Shown: piece after piece, positions 45,301 through 55,304 of the stretch
Position numbering within the stretch: the stretch's first letter is position 1
Layout: every line of letters begins with the position of its first letter
Source: Takakia lepidozioides
Taxonomy: Eukaryota > Streptophyta > Takakiopsida > Takakiales > Takakiaceae
DNA length: 64,000 bases
Assembly (NCBI GenBank): GCA_030704615.1
Contig: CM060731.1
Coordinates: 6,014,001-6,078,000 of the forward strand
Reading direction: 5' to 3'
The notes under the pieces: model-generated
Databases searched by the model: none
Seen by the model: the letters and a program-made list of their open reading frames with translations, nothing else
What the model was told of the DNA's origin: nothing
Translations under genes and position numbers: made by a program

Positions 45301-47593
45301 GGAGAATATGGAGAAGTGGATGTCGCGGTGTGAAGAAGAGGCATGGCTTGAGGATTATAACAAGGTGTGGCCTCCTGGATGGATTGCAACAAATGTCCTT
45401 CCTTCTCAATCCAAAAATTATCTTTCACATAATACTGTAATGGAGCATAACTCACTGGAGAGGGTTTCTTCTTACTGCATGTGTGGGTTTGGTCTGGTAT
45501 ATCCCCTGAACTAACTTTGCACATGCAGTCTTTTTCGGTGACTCGAGAAATTGTCTACAAACTGCAGGACATATTTTTCTTTTGAACGTTTTGTGGGGTG
45601 CAGGATGAAAATAGGTACAATGCCAGCAAAGGTGCTCACATAAATCTGAAGCGTGCAGAACGTGCACGTGCAACCATTATCAAACTTCCAGGTATGATAT
45701 TGCAATGGTTGACACACACATGTGGAAAACCTTGGAACTTCCTGGAGCATATAAGGTCAATGTAAGATAGAAGTGTAGGAAGAGCAAAGAACTTTGCAGA
45801 AGCATGCTAATGCAGTGGTATGCTCTGACTGGTATGCGCTTTCTGTCTCTCAGCTTTGGTGGAATCGTTAACTTCAAGGACTAGCGCTTGGGAGGAGGAA
45901 CATGGTGTTTCATTTTTGTTTGATGGGGTATGTAGCTCCCTTGTGACTTCGCAACCTTGGCACACTTCTGAAGTTGCTGATGTTTCCATTTTATTTTCTG
46001 TTGTTGAATGGAAAATATTTGTGATTTTTGTCTACTTTAGTGCAAGCTACTAATTTTGCAACACTGTGAATACTAGTTGACAGAGTATCAAGCAGAACTA
46101 TTTCATGGGGCAGGGTAAATGCAGGTGCGCTTGCTTGCAATGCTGGATGAATACAACTTCCTCAGACAGGAGAGAGAGGAGGAGAAGCGGCGAATGAGGG
46201 TATGAACACTTTTCAAATTTAATGACCCGTGATGTTCCCCTCGGATTCCTTCCACATCAGTTAAGTAGGGCATTTGGATTATATATGCTATCCTGTATTG
46301 GTCAATGTAATGTAACATACTTGGTGCTCAGGGTTGTATGAATGCCTAGTAGAAAAGGACTGTACTCCCCGAAAATAATGCAAGTGTAATCCCTTCTAGG
46401 AAGGTTGGGATGAAGGGACTGTGGTCTAATTTCAGGACCAGCAGCGACTCCAGGAGCAACTGATGAATGCGCAGGAGACTTTATTTGGGTCCAGGCCTAG
46501 TCCCAACAAGGGTGGCCAGAGCACCAAGAAGGTCAATGGAGGGCTTCGTGCAAATGGTGGCTCTAACGTTGGACCGCCCGCTAATCGGCGGCTCTCGCTA
46601 GGGGGTGCCATGCAACCAGGGACTCCTGAGCTCCCTCGAGCAAATTGGGTGACCCCTTCTCGATTGGGTGCATCTGTAGGCAAGGACAGCAAGCGTTAGC
46701 GGACCCGGCCTGCTGCACCTCTCAACTATGTTGCAATTACCAAGGATGATCCCTCCTCACTTGCCTCCGCAGGTGGGTCCGATCCCACTTCCCCTCAAGC
46801 TGGATAACCTCCTGCGAGCCTCGACCACCCTCCTGGTATATATCATTGAAGCTTTCTTTCCTGTTCACAACACTGTGCGATGCCGGAGACATGCACATGA
46901 CAACAGTGCCTCCCAAGCTTTAACAGCTCTTGAACTATGGTCCCCTGTTGGGGGCTCTGGTGTTTGACTGGCACACCTTTAGCAGCTATATATCAGGTTA
47001 TCTGTGATAGCCCATGTACATAAAAGTTGTGGTTTACTTAGCGTGGTTTAGTGACCATTTTGTACTGGAAATAATCCAAAATGCTTGGTGGTACTGAAAA
47101 TATGTACCATGATGCACATGTCATTGACATGGACTCCATTTAATTTGGGTTATTGTCAAGGGTTGGGTCAATCACAGCGCATGTAGATTAGATCTATTTT
47201 AGTGAGGTACAGCTTACTCAACGCAGACAGGATTTATTGCTTGACAGTGATGGCTGTGTTGATGTGTGTATTGATGTAGGTGGTACACTTATGGTGAGTG
47301 GGCGCGGGCAAGCTCAAGCAGTGCAGGCACTTGCCCTCCGGCAGCCGCTGTCTCCTGTGGGTGCTGCAGCTGTGGCACAGCAGGTATTCATGGATGATGG
47401 AGGAAACCGGCCAGCCTTAGGAAGCATGGTTGCTCTCATGAAAAGCCCCAATTTTGGGACACCACCCATCAGCTCTGGCATTCTAGACCTTGAAAATGCA
47501 ACCCCGGTGCACCTGGAGTACTCGTTTGAGGAGCGCAGGGCAAGTCTTTCGCACGGGAATTCACTAACAGGTTTTTGGAAGGGTGGCAGTTAA
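42384..47593 (+). CDS. MAP65: MAP65 microtubule-associated protein gene with disabling lesions as read
   Basis: Family member of the MAP65/PRC1/Ase1 proteins, which crosslink antiparallel microtubules in interphase arrays and the phragmoplast. Exons: 42384-42449, 42649-42852, 43487-43729, 44009-44224, 44580-44735, 44929-45090, 45213-45364, 45604-45691, 45854-45927, 46125-46199, 46436-46772, 47280-47570 (or through the TAA at 47591). Landmarks: [64 protein letters not shown], the microtubule-binding-region text [12 protein letters not shown] and [11 protein letters not shown], and the tail motif [14 protein letters not shown]. Lesions: in exon 44929-45090 a short A run near 45059-45061 is one base too short, so the frame hits TGA before VLIDS. 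In exon 46436-46772 a TAG (46697) interrupts the conserved [16 protein letters not shown] tail. The 5' half of exon 44009 is duplicated in the preceding intron. It may be a young pseudogene, or the sequence may contain errors. Confidence 0.9.
43862..44105 (+). repeat. Tandem duplication of a MAP65 exon part with its splice acceptor
   Basis: A 97-bp block starting AGTGATCGGCTCCACAAAGT occurs at 43882 and again at 44009, identical by eye. Each copy is preceded by TTTGGGGTCTTCACAG or a one-base variant, so the acceptor is duplicated too. The offset is 127 bp, not a multiple of three. Splicing to the first copy reads through to a TGA shortly after the second acceptor, while splicing to the second gives the normal protein. 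Confidence 0.93.
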
Positions 47594-49440
47594 TGTGTTG
47601 CTATTTAACCTTGTAGTCAAGTGAGGTCACACTAAGTACTAAGAGGTACAGCTTTTGTAACTCAAGCAGCAATAGAGCAGGCCAGAACCGCAACAGGCGA
47701 GTGGATTAGAGGGTAACCACAATGCAGTGCAGTTTTGCAAGACTAATTTACTGAGTGCTACATCGCTTTGAGCCAATGTTGGCTGGCTCATTCTGGGCTG
47801 TGGCCAGGAGATGTACATTTACTTCGAACAGGTTCCGCCATTCTAATTTAGACATGTACCTTAAGACTATGCTTGTTTCGGATAGTTTGCTCATGGACAG
47901 GTAAGGTTTCTAAGGTGCACTTACTTCAAGTTGGAATGGATGAGAAATGTGCTTGTAATTTCGAGTCTACACCAACCATTATAGTTATGGTGGCTGATTT
48001 TGGATCATTATTACTCCAGAGACTTTGTTTTTTTTTAACTTTTCCAGAGAGGTTCATAGATAACCTAGCCATGTTTCTTCAAAGAAAATGAGATCTGTTG
48101 ACAAAAGAATTGAATATTGCCAGGTTGTTTTTTGAGCATGTAGTACAGAATGTATCCTGCTACTTCGGCAAACTGGCATGGCTGGTGAAGTTTATTTCTG
48201 TAAAAGTGACTCAGATCTTGTGTAGTGCAGTACCTAACAGCACTGTAGGATTCAGCTTTGCTACATTGCACTCAAATATGAATCACTTCATACATATGAC
48301 TTTTGAGCTTTTGGGTAGCAATGCTTTGAAGTCTATTTTTGTTGTTCTTTGACCACTCATTTTAAATGACACAACTGTCTCTGGATTACGAAAGTCTGCA
48401 ACCAGATTGCCAAATTTGGAATCCATAGTTGGTTCGACACTTCCCTGGGTGCAGCTGACTGAGCTCTGGGCATCGAATGGGCACATCGTAGAACTTCGTC
48501 ATCTTGTGTGACCTGCCCATATCTGCTGAAACAAGCATAGTTTACATAGATGTGCAAGCTTATGCCCCTAAATTTACATTTCCTGGCTACATTGCAAAAA
48601 TGATCAAGTCAACACCGTGCGTTTGCATGCGATTCTATTGTGACAAGGAAACTTTGGTGGTGTTTTTATGTATGCAAGTAGCGTCAACAACCCCAACCAG
48701 CTTTTTCTTCCTGGCGGGCCAGAGCTGCTTGAGCCCCCACCTCCACTCGAGCATGCAGCTGCGGCAGAGGTTATAAGGAAATGGGCGCAGGGGGAGCAGC
48801 ATTGCACTTCCGAGCAATGCAAGGTAATCTTTTGTCCTAATTTACTCACAGCTTTGCCCTGGGCCGCCGGGTGCCAAACGGTGGCCGCGCCACCCTCCGT
48901 CCTCCGATTTCTTTGGCGTAGGTAGGTTGCCTCAGTGCTTGGTTGGAAAGAGAGAGGAGAGGAAAAAGAGGGGTTCATTGAGGCTGTCAATCTGGTTCTA
49001 AGAGATTTTGTCTGGCCCGATGCCGTCAGTCAGGAATTTCAAGCACATGGCTAGTGCGAAATGGCAAATTCTTGGGAGTGTGACTTCCTCTCCCAAGGGA
49101 GTAGTGAGGAGAAGAAGTGACCTTGCAGACATGAGTGGCTTTGTGGGTCAGTCCAGTCACTGTGGTGTTCCTGGGTTCAATCTCCAAAGTCGTAGGTCTG
49201 CTTTGGGAGTCTTGCATCCCAACACCACGCATGTGGCTCTTGTCCCTGGTTCCTCTTCTGCTCCTACTGGCCAAACACCATGGGCCCAGTTTGAATTGGA
49301 CGATTTCTTTTCTGATGATGATTCTTACGTTGGGGACTCTGCTGACGAGGTGGACTAGGATACTGTTCTGCTTTTGAGAACATGTTCTAGCCTAATTCAT
49401 GGGAAAAAACTGTTAACAATGGATTTATTAGTGATAGGGA
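47594..49440 (+). other. Unassigned region downstream of MAP65 with exon-like blocks
   Basis: From 47594 to about 48660 nothing is recognised. At about 48672-48823 a block ending at donor GTAATC reads SSVNNPNQLFLPGGPELLEP and PPLEHAAAAEVIRKWAQGEQ. At 48940-49050 one frame reads EEKEGFIEAVNLVLRDFVWP. A 3' block to the TAG at about 49356 reads TSSPKGVVRRRSDLADMSGF and ends PWAQFELDDFFSDDDSYVGD before EVD. Composition and codon pattern look coding. The blocks do not join in one frame that I can defend, and I do not recognise the family. They could be 3' exons of a separate gene, a 3' extension of the MAP65 locus or a decayed gene. Confidence 0.35.
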
Positions 49441-49949
49441 TTCATTCACCGGGCCTGAGCCTCGTTCCTGCCTCCCGAACATGAAGGGTTGTGCTCCAAT
49501 TTGGTTTTTCTTTTGTTTTGGAGGCAAAGTGTACTGCAGAGGGTATGTAGGGAGTCGAATTTGTATGCCTCGGAGTCATTGGGTAAATGCACATAAGGGG
49601 GGCCGAGGTGGAAGGAGTTGACGGTGCCTGAGCAATCCAAGACTGCCAAGCAAGACCAATCATGGTACAAGACGCATGTTTCAAGGGAACTAGCGGCAGC
49701 GTTGTGGTGGGACAAGAAGGGGGTGTTCATGTTGTCATCTGCAGCTAGACCAGCATGTAGGCCTTTTTCTTTTGCCAGTGTGAGACGATTTGTGGGATAC
49801 CGGAGAGTGTTGGTGCCATCTGTGGACAACCAGCATGTAGCCGAGTGGTAATGGGCACATACCAAGTTGGATGTGGTTGTGGGTTCAAACCACCGTCTGG
49901 TGTGTCATGAAGGTATCCACCTTTCAACTGGAAGGCAGTAGCCCTAGGC

Positions 49950-51385
49950 GCTGCACCCCAAAATGTCCCAACTCCTCATGGGCATGGCGTACCAATCGCG
50001 CTCGTTGTATTGGATAAGGCACAATCCTCACTCGTCCACCCTTCCATACTCGGAGTATGTGAGTCTCCTCCCACTTGAACCTCTTGGCTTGTTGTAGGAT
50101 TTGATATTACTCCTTAGCAGTCACACTGACTGCTGTCTCTCCGGTACGAAGGTAGGCCAACAGTATTGTTGCATCTTTATGCACATCCTTAGCACCACCA
50201 AACTCTTCACTGATCCCTAGATTATCATGCACAATATCTACATGACCAATCGCATGGGATGGACCAGCTTGAGCTCCCATTGCTAGAATGCACAAAATTG
50301 TAAATGCATGTCATCATGGCACCATCTCCTCATCTGTCTCACCATGCCATTGAGCTCCAATATCATCATGTTCGCTCGTGCATGGATTACGACTCAACCT
50401 ATCTGCATTCCGATTGACTATACCAGTTCGATGAACCACCTGGAAGTCGTACTCTTGAAGCATAAGTGCCCACCGTGCAAGCTTTCATGTAAGCTTGTCT
50501 GACTCCATCAACCACTTCAATGGTTGGTGATCCGTGACAAGGATGAAAAGATTGCCATAGAGGTAGCATTTGAAATGTACCACTGCCCATACTGCAGCTA
50601 GACACTCTTCTTCATATGAGCTATACTTTGCCTTGGCATCATTGTTTGAGCGGCTAACATATGCCACTACGAACTCTCTTCCATCATCATCCACCTGTGT
50701 GAGCACTGCTCTAATCTGTATCCAGCTGGAAAGGCCGCCCACGAATAGGCCGCCTCAAAATAGGTGCAAAAGTCAATCGAGCATTGAGTTCCTCAAGGGC
50801 TTCCCCCTGCTCCTCCTCCAGCCACTGCCACTCCTGACCCACCTTGATCAACTTGGTAAGAGCATTTGTAATGCTGCTAAATCCCTTGACAAACCGTCGA
50901 TAGTAGTTTGTCAACCCCATGAAAACATGAATTATGCTCACATCTGCGGGGCATGGAATGCATGCAATGGCCTCCACCTTTTTCTGTACACCCAATCCTC
51001 CAGGGTATATCATGTGGCCCAGATACTCAATCTGATTGTGGAAGAACCTGCACTTTCCGAGGTGCAGTTTCAACCCGTGCGATCTCAAGCGCTCAAACAC
51101 CACATGAAGGTGTCTCTCATGCTTCTCAGCCATAACACTAAAGACGATGATGTCATCAATGTAGCACCGGTCGAAGTCTAGCCCCACGAGAATCCTATCC
51201 ATGACCCTCTAAAACTCTGCAGGAACATTCTTCAACCCAAACGGTAAGAACCGCCATCGGTATAAACAATCCTTCCCATGTTGGTCAATCCCTCATAATG
51301 TCGTCTTTTGCTTGTCAGCTCTTTGATTGGCAACTGGTGGTAACCGGATCGCAAAACACCATAATTTACGTTCCCTTCGGGAGGC
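49950..51385 (-). mobile_element. Ty3/gypsy pol fragment (RT, RNase H, start of integrase), decayed
   Basis: Reading leftward on the minus strand from about 51370: SGYHQLPI and FGLKNVPAEF of reverse transcriptase, then the catalytic CYIDDIIVFS (YxDD), KCRFFHNQIEYLGH and NYYRRFVKGF. RNase H-type text follows (AVLTQVDDDGREFVVAYVS, SYEEECLAAVWAV, LVTDHQPLKWLM), then LARWALMLQEYDFQVVHR, and near 50000 an integrase N-terminal block RARLVRHAHEELGHFGVQ. Damage includes a TAG in place of the residue after PAEF, a frame change at about 50711-50742, and a TGA before LARW. It ends abruptly beside a TA microsatellite on one side and piggyBac sequence on the other. No LTRs are seen, so it is a truncated insertion. 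Confidence 0.88.

Positions 51386-51424
<39 letters not shown>
51386..51424. repeat. TA microsatellite at the retroelement/piggyBac junction
   Basis: About 17 TA dinucleotides. The retrotransposon homology stops on its left and piggyBac homology resumes on its right. Confidence 0.95.
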
Positions 51425-51425
<1 letters not shown>

Positions 51426-51949
51426 CCATATGTGCCTACCCATGTGCAGGTACAAACCTATATTGCAAGGGATAGATGTACAAGACAACAGCGGGGAGCT
51501 TACAATTTGCAGTTGCATACAAATAAGTGGTGGTATTGACTCTTTTTCTTTCTTATGGACACAACCTTGGTAAATGCATATATCTTACATTCAGTCCATG
51601 TCACAAAAATGGGCATGAGGCCCATAAACCATTTAGAGTTCAATTTGGCTGTGGCATATGCCTTGAGAGCAAGTCATTGCACAGACAACATGGACAACAG
51701 GGGGGACGGCTCTTGCACGTTTGTGCATCAATGTCTTCACACACCACATCGGCGGTTGTGTGTTGTATGTCATGTCCGCACTTACTACTACTGCCTTGGA
51801 TGTGACGGTAGCCACATGTGCCTTGGTACTTACTGGAATAAGGCACACCGCCATGGAACGAGGTGACTGTTGTATGCAAGTGTTTATCCGGGTTTTTTTT
51901 GTTGGTGTTCTTAATGTGTGTTGAGTGTTCAATGGGCTATTCGGGTGGG

Positions 51950-54190
51950 TTGGCAGGTGTGTTGTTCACGGATATGGAGTGCGTGTGTGCATGTGTGCCA
52001 TGGTAGGGTGTTGGGAGTTGAAGGTAGCATGGTCTATGTTTGGGGCTAATAATTTTGGTGTCATGTGTGTTGTCGGTGTTTCATTTGGGGGTGAATGTGT
52101 TTGGGGAAGGGGGGTCATTGCAGCTTGCTTAGATTGGTATGGATGTTTGGGATGATGTTTGCAGCTGGGGGCGGGGCGGGGCGGGGGGTTGGGACTGTTT
52201 GCACTTCGGGCAGATCAAGGGGTTTAACTTCCCCTCAGTTTTGTGGTTTCGTTTTGAGTATGGAGAGTGTTGTAAGGTTGGGGGTGATGGGGTGTTCGGG
52301 AGGCAGACCCTACGTAGGAGTACACGGTCTGCTGGGAAGCGGTTGGACGTTGGCAGGGAGGGAGAACACTGAAATGCAGGGGTAGATGTTGAAGCGTGAG
52401 CTTGTGAGCCCATGAGCCTGATCAAGCTCACATGAATCTGACTATGAGGGCATAATACCGCGGAAGACAGATCCATAACCACGGAAATATGTTCTACATA
52501 TGGGAGGACGACACCAATTGAAATAGAGAATAGAACCCAAATTGCAACTGAAGAACGTAAAATTGTGGACGTTGATGACCCGGTTTCCACAATATTTTTT
52601 AATCATTTAATTATTTAATGTTTTGGGGTGAGACAGGTTGATGACCGCAATTCATTATGGCTCCCACCCAAGGGTATTTGTTTTGTTTTGGTTTGGTTTG
52701 GTTTTTTTTTTGTTTTTTTTTTGTTTTTTTTCTGGTTTTGTTTTTTCTGCTATAGCCCTCCAAAAGTGCAGCGGTCCTTCAGGATGGCTCCCACCACAAA
52801 AATGTGGGTCGTTGATGGCCGCAATTCAGGAGAGCTCCCACCCAAATAAACAAACAAGCAAATTTTCTGGATGGGATAAATCTCCAAAAATATGGTCATG
52901 GATGATCGCGATTTAGGATGGTTTTCACCCAAATAAAAATTATTATTATTATTATTTTGGTGGAAATGTGTCCAAAATGCGTGCGTTGACGACCACAATT
53001 CAGGACGGCTTGCACAAAAAGGAAAGAAAAAACGATATGGGATACCCCTCCAAAAATGCGGTCATTGACGGCTGCAATTCAGGACGCCTCCCACCCACAA
53101 AAGAATAAAAAACAAAAATAATAAAAAATAATAAAAAAAAATTTTTTGTTTTTATTTATTTATTTTTGGGTTGGATAGCCTTGCAAAAATGAGGTTGTTG
53201 ACGACCGCAATTTAGGACGGCTCTTCCTCACCACTAAAAAAAAAAAAAAAAAAAAACCTAAAAGAATATAATCGTTGACGACTGCAATTCAGGACGGCTC
53301 CTAATAAAAAGAAAAAAAGAAAAAAGAAAACACGTTGTTGGGGGAGCCGTTCTAACTAGACGTGCTATCATTTTGCATTTCAAACTTGAATTTCACATAT
53401 TTTATGTTTGCAAATTAGAGCTCTTATCAGTTTGAATAAACATTCTTCCACGGTTATAGGTTCGGAGCGGTATAGGTCATATTTCTTGGTGATGACGTGA
53501 CATGAGCCTAGACGTTTGTCACGTGGCAAGCATGAGCCTAAGCTCACGCCATGTCATCAACATCAACAGGTGAGCATAGGCTGGCATGAGCCTAGGCTCA
53601 CTAACTCACGGTGTAGCGTCATCCCAGCTCAAGGTGGAGAGCCGGCCATTCTTGGGGTGGTTGACGGCAGCCCCATGTCAATTTCATCGATTTTGATGAT
53701 GTGGTTGGTTTTTTTTGGCCCGGAAATGTCCACCCGCTCATGCAATAGTTGGCCGGGGTTGGGAATCAAGTAGGAAGTTGGTTTTTTGGCAATCTTTGCG
53801 TGCAAATAGCTTAGAAAGTAGTAGCAACAACATGACCAGAGGAATTTGGCTTCCCTCACAAATTGGAACACATATAGGTTGATGTGGGGAACCCATGTTG
53901 GAAATGGGCATTTTTACCTCCCTCTTTTCCCATACAAAGCAACCATTCTCAATATTTGGAATTTGGGTTTGGAATTTTGGGAGAGTTTGCTGTAGGTGCC
54001 ATATAATCAGAATCTGGGTGGCCTGTATCAATGAAAATTGAAATCGTAGGCCATCTGCTTGGTGAAACCACATTTACACTATGAAAATCGAAAATTTGGC
54101 CTGGGACTTTTGCTATAATCTCCCTAATTAGTCAGTCAAATCTCCTGAGATTTTTACAGGAGGTACATGAAATAGGTAAGATCACTCTGG
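51950..54190 (-). repeat. Dispersed repeat, minus-oriented copy containing an extra 1.55 kb
   Basis: Blocks 51950-52165 and 53730-54190 match, in reverse orientation, the contiguous repeat at 18975-19700. The intervening 52166-53729 is absent from that copy, so it is either an insertion here or a deletion there. The repeat begins right after the piggyBac coding remnant and may be its 3' non-coding region. The block is rich in GTGTGT/GGGG text on this strand, giving long but meaningless open frames on both strands (52095-52590). Confidence 0.75.
52566..53310. repeat. Decayed tandem array with a GTTGACGACCGCAATTC core
   Basis: At least seven copies of a core of about 35 bp (GTTGACGACCGCAATTCAGG then ACGGCTCCCACCCA) occur at about 52637, 52810, 52900, 52984, 53063, 53197 and 53273. 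They are separated by A- or T-rich linkers of variable length, including long T, A and TTA runs. The spacing is irregular (about 76-173 bp). The cores are well conserved relative to the linkers. The array lies wholly inside the 1.55-kb segment absent from the other repeat copy. Confidence 0.8.
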
Positions 54191-55304
54191 TACAGTTCAT
54201 CCCCTTGGATGTTTGTCAAATGAGAGATATACCCTCATCCATAAGGGTTTTTGGACGGGGCCCACAAAAAACAGGCTCTGTCCTCAAGGGGTTAAGAAGA
54301 AGCCATGGAAAAACAGACCCTACCAGAAGGCGGCATGCTTAGATTGGGTAACTGGGTAATTCCTAACCCGACCAGCAAGGAGAAGCTTAAACTCCAACAG
54401 TCAGATCACTGATAAACCAGCAACCCATGAACCAGATGCTTACAAAAGTCCAAATGAATCTAAAAACTAAGAAAAGCCTGACGCTCTCTTCCTTAGTTAA
54501 TTATGTGACTGAGGAGAAAGCTTGGAGCAATCTAAAAGACTCCAGGACTGGATCACTATTGCAATAGAGGCGCGGAAATATCTCCCTTGATTACTAACAA
54601 ACACCACCGGATCACTGAGCTATGGCAAGTCAGGAGCTCAATGAAGCAAAACACTCCTAGATACACATCTGGAGGGAAAGCATGGAACTGAGCCAAAATG
54701 CACCCGTGAACTTCGAAGGAGGCTTCAGAAAAGCTAAAAAATGTGCCCTTGCCATGAACAGACAGAAGAGATCCCTTCACATTTCCTTCACAAAGACTCG
54801 AAGTTTGACAGAGGAGAGAGAGCGTTAAGATGGGGTCTTGCCAGTGAATCTGAACCCACTCCCACAAGAAGCACCAGTGTAGCACACAAAAAAGCAGACA
54901 TTAGTAGGAGCCAATTACACGTGTTCGACCCCGTCTTTTTCCCATGGTGCTGGGGGCTCTCTACCAGTAGCCAAAGTTAAGTCTATGACGCACACCCAAT
55001 GAAATGACCGAAGGTTTCGCAATTAGCAAGAATAACCTCTGGATTGTTTGGCGTTTCATCACATAAGTCAGAAGGGTCACTCAGCCAAAACTTTCCATAC
55101 AAGCTCAATGATACTAATCACATGCAAATTAGGTCAGCTTGAGGAATGCATACAATCTTTGTGTGTGGTTGGCAAGGTTGTGGGAGCCATTGCAGGGGAG
55201 AGTGAATATCTAATGCCCATGCTCCACAAAGCACAGAAGTGCACATGATACAATCAGAGGTAGCCCTCTGTACCTAGTAGTACTGACTTAATCGTATCTG
55301 AAGG
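54191..55304. other. Downstream region of ANGUSTIFOLIA, nothing coding recognised
   Basis: Non-coding DNA between the dispersed repeat and the AN stop codon. It probably includes the AN 3' untranslated region at its right end. Short frames at 54556-54980 have no recognised domain. Confidence 0.4.

Larger units (their letters stand above)
49495..51866 (+). mobile_element. piggyBac-like transposase remnant, interrupted by a Ty3/gypsy fragment
   Basis: Two plus-strand pieces fit a PiggyBac-type (DDE_Tnp_1_7) transposase. The first, at about 49525-49750, reads VYCRGYVGSRICMPRS and later SRELAAALWWDKKGVFMLSS, matching the GT.R.NRKGLP and W.DKK.V.MLST blocks. The second, at about 51440-51866, reads QQRGAYNLQLHTNKWWY, LFFFLMDTTLVNAYIL and GMRPINHLEFNLAVAYAL, and ends with a Cys/His-rich tail (CVVCHVRTYYYCLGCDGSHM) like the piggyBac C-terminal zinc finger. 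A frame change near 51484 and an in-frame TGA after KWWY show decay. The DNA between the pieces, 49945-51385, is a minus-strand retrotransposon. TTAA target sites and terminal repeats were not found. Confidence 0.75.

Noticed and set aside
52095-52590. Long frames on both strands near 52.1-52.6 kb
   Set aside because: They arise from G/T-biased repeat sequence that also occurs, without an open frame, in the copy at 19.5 kb.
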